NCBI RefSeq assembly: GCF_011927785.1
Contig: NZ_JAATJK010000001.1
Coordinates: 2,790,001-2,854,000, forward strand
DNA length: 64,000 nt
Origin: Micromonospora profundi
Lineage (GTDB): Bacteria; Actinomycetota; Actinomycetes; Mycobacteriales; Micromonosporaceae
Reading direction: 5' to 3'
Shown here: piece after piece, positions 57,758 through 64,000 of the stretch
Position numbering within the stretch: position 1 is the stretch's first letter
Layout: every line of letters starts with the position of its first letter
Notes under the pieces: generated by a model
What the model saw: the letters and a program-made list of their open reading frames with translations, nothing else
What the model was told of the DNA's origin: nothing
Database searches by the model: none
Translations under genes and position numbers: made by a program

Positions 57758-57952
57758 GCAATCGACGGACGGTTTCAGCGGTCTACCGGCCGTCGCCGCT
57801 GTCGGTAGCGGCCGAGGTGAGGGCGGCGCGGACCCGACGGCTCGCCGCCGACCCGCAGGCGGCGGCGAGCTGGGTCGACCACGCCCGCCGTCCGGCAGAT
57901 CGACTGACGGCGCGTCCGGCTGGCCCGAGGATCGGGCCAGCCGGACGGCGCG

Positions 57953-58191
57953 GCGTCAGCCCGTCAGCACAGCGCCAGCCCGTCGGGGCAGCTCCAGTCC
58001 GACGGCACGGCGCCAGCCCGACGGCACAGCGCCAGCGCGCCAGCCCGACGGCACGACGCCAGCCCGTCGGGGCAGCTCCAGTCCGACGGCACGACGCCAG
58101 CCCGACGGCACGACGCCAGCCCGTCGGGGCAGCTCCAGTCCGACGGCACGACGCCAGCCCGACGGCACGACGCCAGCCCGACGGCGCAGCG
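57953..58191. repeat. 19-bp tandem repeat array between the DUF559 cassette and the GH gene
   Basis: Units of GCCAGCCCGACGGCACGAC alternate with a variant carrying CCCGTCGGGGCAGCTCCAG, giving a 38-bp higher-order period with three clear copies and several single units. The inner CCCGTCGGG is itself palindromic. The array runs to the stop codon of the minus-strand glycoside hydrolase. The 57758-57952 stretch before it shows no gene. Confidence 0.75.
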
Positions 58192-60252
58192 TCAGCCGCT
58201 CGCGCAGACGGTGCCGTTCAGGCTGAACGCTGTGGGCAGTACGTTCGGGCCGCTGTACGCGCCGACGAAGCCGGCACTCACGCTGGCCCCGGCGGCGATC
58301 TGCCGGTTGTCGTCGGTCGGGGTGACCCGCACGGCCGTGCCGACCTGCTCCCAGGTGGCGCTCCAGCCGCTGCTCACCTGCTGCCAGCCGGTCGGCCAGG
58401 TCCAGGTGAGCGTCCAGCCGGTGATCGGCTTCGTCCCGTTGTTGGTGATCTCGACCCCCCCGATGTAACCGTTGCCCCAGTCGTTGTTCGTGGTGAAGCG
58501 GACCGTGCAGGCGCTCGTCGTCGGGCTGCCGGTGGCGAAGGTGAGTGGCGGTGACGACCACGAGACCCGTCCGGCGGTGTCCCGGGCCAGCACATTTACC
58601 GTGTACCTGCTGCCCGGCACCAGGTTGCCGACAGTGAACGAGGTGCCCGCCGTCTCGCCGAGCTGCTCGCTGACGGCACCGTTCTGCCGGTACACCTCGT
58701 ACTTGGCGATCGGGCTGCCGCCGGGCGTGGCCGCCGGCCAGGTGATCGTCGCGGCGCGGTCGGTGATGCCACTGGCGGTGGGTTGGCCCGGCGCTGACGG
58801 CCGTCCGGCGGTCGCGCCGGCCGGGCGCAGCACAAGCGTGGTCAGGGAGTACGCGGGCAGCGTCCGACTGGTCGCGGAACCGGACTGGCTGGTGGTGATG
58901 CCCGTCGCCCCGTTGGTGAGTATGGACACCGTCGGCGCGGCGGTCGACGGGGTGAATCCGGCGTAGTCGATGGTGACCGTGTGCGCGGCGTCCGGGTCCT
59001 TGTTGATCAGCAGCACGGCGAGGTCTCCGTTGGCGCGGCGGACCGCGTGCGCGCTGACGAGCGACTCGTCCGTGCCGGCCCTGACGAACTGGTCGCCTGT
59101 CTTCGCGAACAGCTTCATCATTGTCAGCCCGTGGTACGGCGCGAACGGCGTGTTCAGCGGCGGTTCACACACCGAGCCGTCTTCGGTGCAGGCGCCGCTG
59201 GACAGGAGCCCGAAGTCGCCGTAGTCGGTCTGGCCGGCCACTTCCGACACCGTGCCGATGCCGTTGTGCACGTTCCACCACTGGACGGTGAAGACACCGC
59301 TGGACAGCAGCCCGCTGTAGACGTCGGCAAGGAACAGCGCGGCCGGCTGGGTGGTGCGGCCCGCGTCGACGTTCAACTCGGTGAAGCTGATGCCGATGCG
59401 CCCGGCGTTCGGGCCTGCGTACCGGGCAAGCTGCTCGCGGAGCAGGTACGTCGCGTCGGGAAGGTGGCTGGTCCGGGCCAACGACTCCGCGGCCGTGCCT
59501 CCCGGGTACCAGTGCACGTCCACGAAGTCGATCTTCGGGCCGGCGATGGAGAGCACCGTCTGGTTCCAGGGCCCGGGGTCGCTGCCTGCGGTGATCCCGT
59601 CCGGCCAGTTGCCCGGCATCGTCAGCACCGCACCGACCTTGATGGTCGGGTCGACCGCCTTCATCGCGTCGGCGTACTCGACGACCAGGCGCGCGTACTG
59701 ACTCGCGCTCTTGTCCGGGTGGTCGTCGGCCTCCCACGCCGACCCGTAGTGCCCGTTGCCGTAGTTCTCGTTGCCTACGGTCCAGTACCGCGCGCCGTAG
59801 CCCTTTGTCACGTTGGCGTACCGCACCCAGTCGGCGGCCTCGGCAGGCGTGCCGGTGCCGTAGTTCGCGATGATCATCGGCTGCGCGCCGGCCCGCTTGA
59901 CCGCCGCCATGAACGTGTCGAAGTCGGTGTTCGGCGCCACGTACCCGCCGGGGGCGGTGTGGTCCTTCCAGTGGTAGATGTCGGCGTACGAGCCGCCGGG
60001 GTAGCGCATCATCTGCACACCGGCGTCGCGCAACAGGTCGGTCGTCTCGGCCGTACCCAGGTTCTGGTCCCAGATGGCGTGGTTGACACCCAGTGCCGTG
60101 TCGGGCACGGTGGCCAGCCCCGCGCGGGCGTTCACGGTGACGGCGACCGGGTCGGCCGCCGCGCTGGCGGTGGAGGCTGTGATGCCGGAGAGCGCTCCCG
60201 CGGCGAGCACCAGGCTCACCAGGAGTGCCGTGCGGGCTTTCGGTTTACGCAT
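58192..60252 (-). CDS. Secreted alpha-L-arabinofuranosidase-like glycoside hydrolase with FnIII and CBM2
   Basis: The product is 686 residues, with AAGGA before the ATG. Signal peptide: the first 32 residues (LLVSLVLAAGALSGITAS). The (beta/alpha)8 barrel shows MMRYPGGSYADIYHW, YWTVGNENYG with the acid/base Glu162, VDVHWYPGG and ISFTELNVD with the nucleophile Glu292, the GH51/clan A layout. A beta-sandwich up to about 480 is followed by an FnIII module (490-575) and a C-terminal CBM2 (580-686; CTVRFTTNNDWGNGYIGGVEITNNG) with conserved Trp residues for cellulose or xylan. Exact GH family is uncertain. It sits downstream of a LacI gene and sugar ABC genes. Confidence 0.88.
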   Translation of the reverse strand: MRKPKARTALLVSLVLAAGALSGITASTASAAADPVAVTVNARAGLATVPDTALGVNHAIWDQNLGTAETTDLLRDAGVQMMRYPGGSYADIYHWKDHTAPGGYVAPNTDFDTFMAAVKRAGAQPMIIANYGTGTPAEAADWVRYANVTKGYGARYWTVGNENYGNGHYGSAWEADDHPDKSASQYARLVVEYADAMKAVDPTIKVGAVLTMPGNWPDGITAGSDPGPWNQTVLSIAGPKIDFVDVHWYPGGTAAESLARTSHLPDATYLLREQLARYAGPNAGRIGISFTELNVDAGRTTQPAALFLADVYSGLLSSGVFTVQWWNVHNGIGTVSEVAGQTDYGDFGLLSSGACTEDGSVCEPPLNTPFAPYHGLTMMKLFAKTGDQFVRAGTDESLVSAHAVRRANGDLAVLLINKDPDAAHTVTIDYAGFTPSTAAPTVSILTNGATGITTSQSGSATSRTLPAYSLTTLVLRPAGATAGRPSAPGQPTASGITDRAATITWPAATPGGSPIAKYEVYRQNGAVSEQLGETAGTSFTVGNLVPGSRYTVNVLARDTAGRVSWSSPPLTFATGSPTTSACTVRFTTNNDWGNGYIGGVEITNNGTKPITGWTLTWTWPTGWQQVSSGWSATWEQVGTAVRVTPTDDNRQIAAGASVSAGFVGAYSGPNVLPTAFSLNGTVCASG

Positions 60253-60514
60253 GGGCGGAGTTCCTTCGCGGAGACAGAACAGTGAGTCGCCCCGCCGGTC
60301 AGGGTGCGGCGCGGCGGGCGGACCCGTGGACGGATGGCTCCCGGCGCTCCATCGCTCGTGTCACCGTCCCCCGGGACCTGTGCTGGTCCCGGCTGCCCAT
60401 GGACGGCGGTCAGCCCCGCGCGCGCGGCTCATCGACGGCCAAGAATGTCACGGCCGAATCGACGATCTCAAGGGGTACGCGGCTGCCAGCCTCGCCTCGA
60501 CTGACGTACGACGA

Positions 60515-61543
60515 TCAGGCTCCTGGCGGGCGGGGTGGCCGGGTGCTGTCACGGATGACGAGCTCGGTGGCGAGTTCGATGCGCGGGCTCTCGGTCTTCT
60601 CGCCGCTGGCGAGCCGCAGGACGGTCCGTGCGGCCAGCATGCCCATCTCGGCCAGGGGCTGGCGGATCGTCGTCAGCGGCGGGGAGCACCAGCGGACCTC
60701 CGGCAGGTCGTCGAAGCCGACCACGCTGATGTCGTCGGGCACCCGCAGGCCCCGTTTACGGACGGCCTCGTAGACGCCGAGGGCCATCTGGTCGCTGGAG
60801 GCGAAGATGGCGGTGGGCGGGTCGGGCAGTGCCAGCAGGTGCGTACCGGAGGTGAAGCCGGCCTCGTGATAGAAGTTGCCAGGTCGGATGAGGGCCTCGT
60901 CGACGGGGATGCCGGCGGCACCGAGCGCGGCGCGGTAGCCGTCCATCCGGGCCCGGCTGCACATCAGGTGCGGTGGTCCGGCGATGAAGCCGATCCGGCG
61001 GTGGCCGAGGCCGATCAGGTACTGGGTGGCGCTCAGACTGCCCGCCCAGTTGGTGGCGCCGATGGTGGGTGACTCCTGCGGGTCGACACCGGCGGGGTCG
61101 ATGATGACCACCGGGAGGTGCAGCCGGCGCAGTTCGGCCTGCAACGGCGGGTTCACCATCGAGGTCACGAAGATGACCCCCTCGGTGGACCGGGTACGCA
61201 TGTTGTCCAGCCATTGTTTGGCCGACGTGATGCGCCAGTGGATGGCGGAGACGACGGTGCCGACGCCGCTGCTCAGGGCCACGTCCTCCACCCCACGGAT
61301 GATCTCCACTGCCCAGGGGCTGTCGAGGTCGTTGAAGACCAGGTCGATGAGCGCGGCGTCGGTCCGCCGGGCCTGCGTACGGCGTCGGTAGCCGTGGTGG
61401 TTGAGCAGCGCCTCGACGCGTTCCCGAGTCCCGGGTGCGACGTCGGAGCGGCCGTTGATGACCCGGGAGACCGTGGGCACGGAGACACCGGCCAGACGTG
61501 CGATCATGGCGATTGTGACATTTCGGCCGTTGTCGGAGCCCAC
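60515..61543 (-). CDS. LacI-family transcriptional regulator
   Basis: The product is 342 residues from a GTG with AAGGGG upstream. The helix-turn-helix is VTIAMIARLAGVSVPTVSRVINGRSDVAPGTRERVEALLNHHGY (9-52). The periplasmic-binding-like effector domain contains LIDLVFNDLDSPWAVEIIRGVEDVA, LGHRRIGFIAGPPH, TAIFASSDQMALGVYEAV and ISVVGFDDLPEVRWCSPPLTTIRQP. It lies between the permease genes and the glycoside hydrolase on the same strand and probably represses this locus until the oligosaccharide is present. I could not identify a convincing operator in the 262 bp before the hydrolase. Confidence 0.94.
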   Translation of the reverse strand: MGSDNGRNVTIAMIARLAGVSVPTVSRVINGRSDVAPGTRERVEALLNHHGYRRRTQARRTDAALIDLVFNDLDSPWAVEIIRGVEDVALSSGVGTVVSAIHWRITSAKQWLDNMRTRSTEGVIFVTSMVNPPLQAELRRLHLPVVIIDPAGVDPQESPTIGATNWAGSLSATQYLIGLGHRRIGFIAGPPHLMCSRARMDGYRAALGAAGIPVDEALIRPGNFYHEAGFTSGTHLLALPDPPTAIFASSDQMALGVYEAVRKRGLRVPDDISVVGFDDLPEVRWCSPPLTTIRQPLAEMGMLAARTVLRLASGEKTESPRIELATELVIRDSTRPPRPPGA

Positions 61544-61594
61544 GGTCCCCTTCTTCCTCTGACGGGACGGTTCAGATCGGTCGGCGGTTCGCGG

Positions 61595-62431
61595 TCACCC
61601 CTTGACGCTGCCGGTCAGGCCGCCGATGAGCTGCCGTTCGGCCACGGCGTAGAAGCCCAGTGCCGGAAGCATGGACAGGACGACGTAGGCGAGCACCCGG
61701 GCGGTGTCGTCGGCGTACTGGCCCTGGAACGCCTGGACCCCGACGGGCAGGGTCCACCAACTCTGGTCGCTGAAGACGACCAGCGGCAGCATGAAGTTGT
61801 TCCAGCTGGTCACGATCGCCAGCACGGAGACGGTGGCCAGGGCGGGACGGGCCATCGGCAGCAGGACCCGCCAGAAGAAACCGAAGGCGCTGCACCCGTC
61901 GAGGACGGCTGCCTCCTCGACCTCGGCCGGGATGGTCCGGAAGAACTGGCGCAGGATGATGATGGTGATCGGCAGCCCGAAGGCGGCCTGGGGCAGGATG
62001 ACACCGAGCGGGTTGTCCAGCAGGCCGACGCTACGCAACAGCACGAACAGCGGCAGGATGGCCACCGCGAACGGGAACATGAGGCCGATCGCGAACAACG
62101 TCACCAGGAACTCGCGGCCCCGGAAGGCGTAGCGCGCGAAGACGAACGCGGCCATCGCCGCCGAGCCGACGACGATCAGGGTGCTGCTCACGGCGATGAG
62201 CAGACTGTTGCCGAGCTGCCGCCAGAACACCCCGTTGCCCAGGATTTCCAGGTAGTTCGGCACCCACGGGTCGGGCCAGCCCAGCGGGTTGCTGGACAAC
62301 TGGCCGTTGTCCTTGAAACCGCCGAGCACGCCGAAATACACCGGCACGACGATGAGCACGCCGACGGCGATGCAGACGAGGTGCAGCACGACGCTGCGGG
62401 TCCGCTGGGCGCGGCTCGCCATGGCGGTCAT
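61595..62431 (-). CDS. Carbohydrate ABC transporter permease (MalG-type)
   Basis: The product is 278 residues with six transmembrane helices. The EAA loop that contacts the ATPase reads EEAAVLDGCSAFGFFWRVLLPMARPALA (about 170-197), with the E-A-A-x-x-D-G core. The C-terminal QRQLIGGLTGSVKG is a typical MalG-group ending. The ATG overlaps the stop of the MalF-type gene by four bases. No ATPase gene is present in the locus; a shared MsiK-type ATPase encoded elsewhere is usual for such importers in actinobacteria. Confidence 0.94.
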   Translation of the reverse strand: MTAMASRAQRTRSVVLHLVCIAVGVLIVVPVYFGVLGGFKDNGQLSSNPLGWPDPWVPNYLEILGNGVFWRQLGNSLLIAVSSTLIVVGSAAMAAFVFARYAFRGREFLVTLFAIGLMFPFAVAILPLFVLLRSVGLLDNPLGVILPQAAFGLPITIIILRQFFRTIPAEVEEAAVLDGCSAFGFFWRVLLPMARPALATVSVLAIVTSWNNFMLPLVVFSDQSWWTLPVGVQAFQGQYADDTARVLAYVVLSMLPALGFYAVAERQLIGGLTGSVKG

Positions 62432-63426
62432 CGCTGGCCTCCCTGGGTGGTGATCGCGCCCGCCGTGTCACGACGCAGGACGATGCGTTGGTAGAACAGG
62501 GCGAAGACGAGGCTCAGCAGGAACATCGTGATGCTGATGGCACTCGCGTAGCCGACCTCGAAGCGCCGGAAGCCGAACTGGTACATCGTGACGGCCAGCG
62601 TCTCCGAGGAGTGGATCGGCCCGCCGCCGGTGAGCACCCACACCATGTCGAACAGTTGGATGGTGCCGATGACCGACAGGAAGATGCTGATGCGGATCGT
62701 CGGGCCGAGCAGGGGCAGGGTGACATGCCGGAACGCCTGCCAGGCGCTGGCGCCGTCGGTCACCGCCGCCTCGTGCAGCTCCTTCGGGATGCCCTGCCGG
62801 GCTGCCAGGAAGAGCATCATGTAGAGGCCGAAGTACTTCCAGGACACCACCATGAAGACGGCGTACAGCACGGTGTCCGGGTCGGCGAAGATGGTGCCCG
62901 CGTCGGCCCCCAGCCACCGGGCGACGCCCTCCCCGAGCCCTCGGTTGGGTGAGAACACCAGGGTGAACAGGACGGCTGTGGTGACCTCGGAGAGGACGTA
63001 CGGTGCGAAGAGGATCAGCCGGTAGACGGCCCGCCCCCGAAGTGGCTGGTTGAGCAGCATGGCCAGGGCCAGCGCAACAGGAAGCTGCACGCCCAGGGAC
63101 AGCACCACCAGCACCAGGCCACGCCACAGGTCGCCGCGGAACGTCGGGTCGCCGAAGGCGCGGGTGTAGTTGTCCAACCCGATGAAGTTCTCCGGCAGGC
63201 CAAAGCCGTTCCACTTGAAGAAACTGGCGTAGCCGGCCACCACGATGGGGGCGAGGACCAGCAGTACGAACAGCGCCAGGGCCGGCGCCAGGAAAACAGC
63301 GAGGACGGTGCCCCGGCCGGGCCGGGGCTGGCGGTCGCGCTTTCGCGCGGTGCCCGGCCCCGACGCCGGCGGGTCGGTCGCCGTGTCGCCGCGCCTGTCG
63401 TCCGACACGGTCGATGGCCTGGTCAT
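62428..63426 (-). CDS. Carbohydrate ABC transporter permease (MalF-type)
   Basis: The product is 332 residues. A Pro/Arg-rich cytoplasmic N-terminus of about 38 residues precedes six transmembrane helices, the first being TVLAVFLAPALALFVLLVLAPIVVAGYASFFKW. The EAA motif is ELHEAAVTDGASAWQAFRHVTLPLLGPTI (about 235-263). It pairs with the overlapping MalG-type permease to form the transmembrane channel for an oligosaccharide. It starts 52 bp after the binding-protein stop. Together with the downstream LacI regulator and arabinofuranosidase-like enzyme, it likely imports arabinose- or xylan-derived oligosaccharides. Confidence 0.94.
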   Translation of the reverse strand: MTRPSTVSDDRRGDTATDPPASGPGTARKRDRQPRPGRGTVLAVFLAPALALFVLLVLAPIVVAGYASFFKWNGFGLPENFIGLDNYTRAFGDPTFRGDLWRGLVLVVLSLGVQLPVALALAMLLNQPLRGRAVYRLILFAPYVLSEVTTAVLFTLVFSPNRGLGEGVARWLGADAGTIFADPDTVLYAVFMVVSWKYFGLYMMLFLAARQGIPKELHEAAVTDGASAWQAFRHVTLPLLGPTIRISIFLSVIGTIQLFDMVWVLTGGGPIHSSETLAVTMYQFGFRRFEVGYASAISITMFLLSLVFALFYQRIVLRRDTAGAITTQGGQR

Positions 63427-63478
63427 GCCTGCTCCACTCGGGTTCTACGGCCAGCTACGGATGGATGGGTGGTCACGA

Positions 63479-64000
63479 TCAGACGGTCTTTGCCACCTGC
63501 GTGATGTCCTTGACGATCGCCGCCGGCGACTTCTTGCCGGCGATGATCTCCGCGACGCTGTCGTTGATCTGCTGTCCGAGTGCGGGCGCGTACGCCTGGT
63601 CGAGGTAGAGCTGGAAGCCGGTGTTCTTGGACAGGGCCTCCGCGACGACCTTGTTGTTGGCGTCGCTGACGGCCGAGGTGGCGTCCTTGACCGTGGGCAG
63701 CACGGCTCCGGTCTGGGCGGACCGCTTCTGGTTCTCGACGCTGAGCAGGAACTTCAGGAAGTCGATGGTGGCCGCCGGAGCGTCCTTGCCGACCGCGAAG
63801 CCGTTGCCGCCGCCGAAGACCTCGGTCGCGGCGCCCTTGCCGCCGTCCACGGCGGGGAACGGGAAGAAGCCGAGCTTGTCGCCGAGACCCTTCTTGCTGG
63901 TGGAGCTGGACCCCTGCACCGCCGGCGCCCACTGCCCCATCAGCTCCATGCCGGCATTGCCGTTGCCCATGGTGGCGGCCTGGCCGTCGGGCGAGCCGTA
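63479..64000 (-). CDS. Sugar ABC transporter extracellular substrate-binding protein, partial
   Basis: The C-terminal 173 residues are present; the gene continues beyond the window, so the signal peptide and first lobe are missing. The visible part has MELMGQWAPAVQGSSS, LGFFPFPAVDGGKGAATEVFGGGNGFAVGKDAPAATIDFLKFLLS, the conserved domain-closing region of family 1 binding proteins, then LPTVKDATSAVSDANNKVV and LDQAYAPALGQQINDSVAEIIAGKKSPAAIVKDI. As the first gene of the permease-LacI-GH series it should be a lipoprotein that captures the oligosaccharide. Confidence 0.92.
   Translation of the reverse strand, partial: YGSPDGQAATMGNGNAGMELMGQWAPAVQGSSSTSKKGLGDKLGFFPFPAVDGGKGAATEVFGGGNGFAVGKDAPAATIDFLKFLLSVENQKRSAQTGAVLPTVKDATSAVSDANNKVVAEALSKNTGFQLYLDQAYAPALGQQINDSVAEIIAGKKSPAAIVKDITQVAKTV

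Noticed and set aside
57953..58191. CRISPR array
   Set aside because: The repeats are directly adjacent at a 19-bp period with no unique spacers and no cas genes nearby.
57817..58554. Plus-strand ORF across the tandem repeats and opposite the CBM2 domain
   Set aside because: Repeat-driven low complexity, then antisense to a clear CBM2.

Overview
The window is high-GC actinomycete DNA and most resembles Micromonospora or a close relative in the Micromonosporaceae. I infer this from the strong third-position GC bias, frequent GTG starts, many 4-base ATGA or GTGA gene overlaps, secreted polysaccharidases and peptidases (one with a CBM2 module), a probable F420-dependent flavin-fold enzyme, an XRE/DUF5753 plus DUF397 pair, an EACC1 protein and small ESX-type proteins. 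No rRNA, tRNA, transposase, integrase or CRISPR array was seen.

Left part (1-13 kb): ordinary accessory genes. They are an ABA4-like membrane protein pair joined to a NarL-type two-component system, a type B carboxylesterase, a gamma-glutamyltransferase with an MFS exporter, a secreted tripeptidyl-aminopeptidase-like hydrolase below a LuxR-type regulator, and an NhaA antiporter fused to a DsbA-like thioredoxin domain. The segment 13-17.4 kb is a first type VII-type toxin cassette: YbaB-like protein, EspC-like protein, WXG-type toxin with a candidate clan CD His-Cys dyad, and a putative immunity protein. Small orphan genes and a Uma2-type nuclease-fold gene follow.

Middle (17.4-32.5 kb): a conflict and defence-like zone. 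It holds a 1983-residue transglutaminase-like/DUF4011/SF1 helicase/Vsr-like nuclease/DUF3320 protein. A second type VII-type cassette lies on the minus strand, with its toxin split across two reading frames. After it come a DivIVA-like pair, an XRE plus DUF397 pair, a MazG-like pyrophosphohydrolase, a PD-(D/E)XK plus DUF2075 nuclease-helicase, and a large helical protein ending in a PH-like domain.

Right part (32.5-64 kb): metabolic, transport and secreted functions. These include an aldo/keto reductase, a SEC-C protein, an ABATE/CGNR regulator diverging from a metallophosphoesterase-LysE pair, a secreted subtilisin diverging from a secreted CocE/PepX-type hydrolase, an XRE regulator diverging from an SDR, and a GNAT acetyltransferase. 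The GNAT is preceded by an untracked 16-residue leader ORF sitting in alternative hairpins. Then come LtrA, an epimerase, a glyoxalase-fold protein, a BASS transporter, a GH18 chitinase, EACC1 and a secreted M14 carboxypeptidase. The end is a carbohydrate locus: binding protein, two permeases, LacI regulator and arabinofuranosidase-like GH with FnIII and CBM2.

The most unusual DNA structure is at 56.4-57.8 kb. A gene with an AbiEi-type winged helix and a DUF559 (Vsr-like) nuclease domain is bracketed by two near-identical 20-21 bp perfect inverted repeats. A third half-copy lies just before its start, and GC-rich tandem repeats lie outside. This looks like a discrete cassette and is my main candidate for something undescribed. 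Convergent gene pairs in the window are often separated by long T-tract-less stem-loops, annotated here as terminators.
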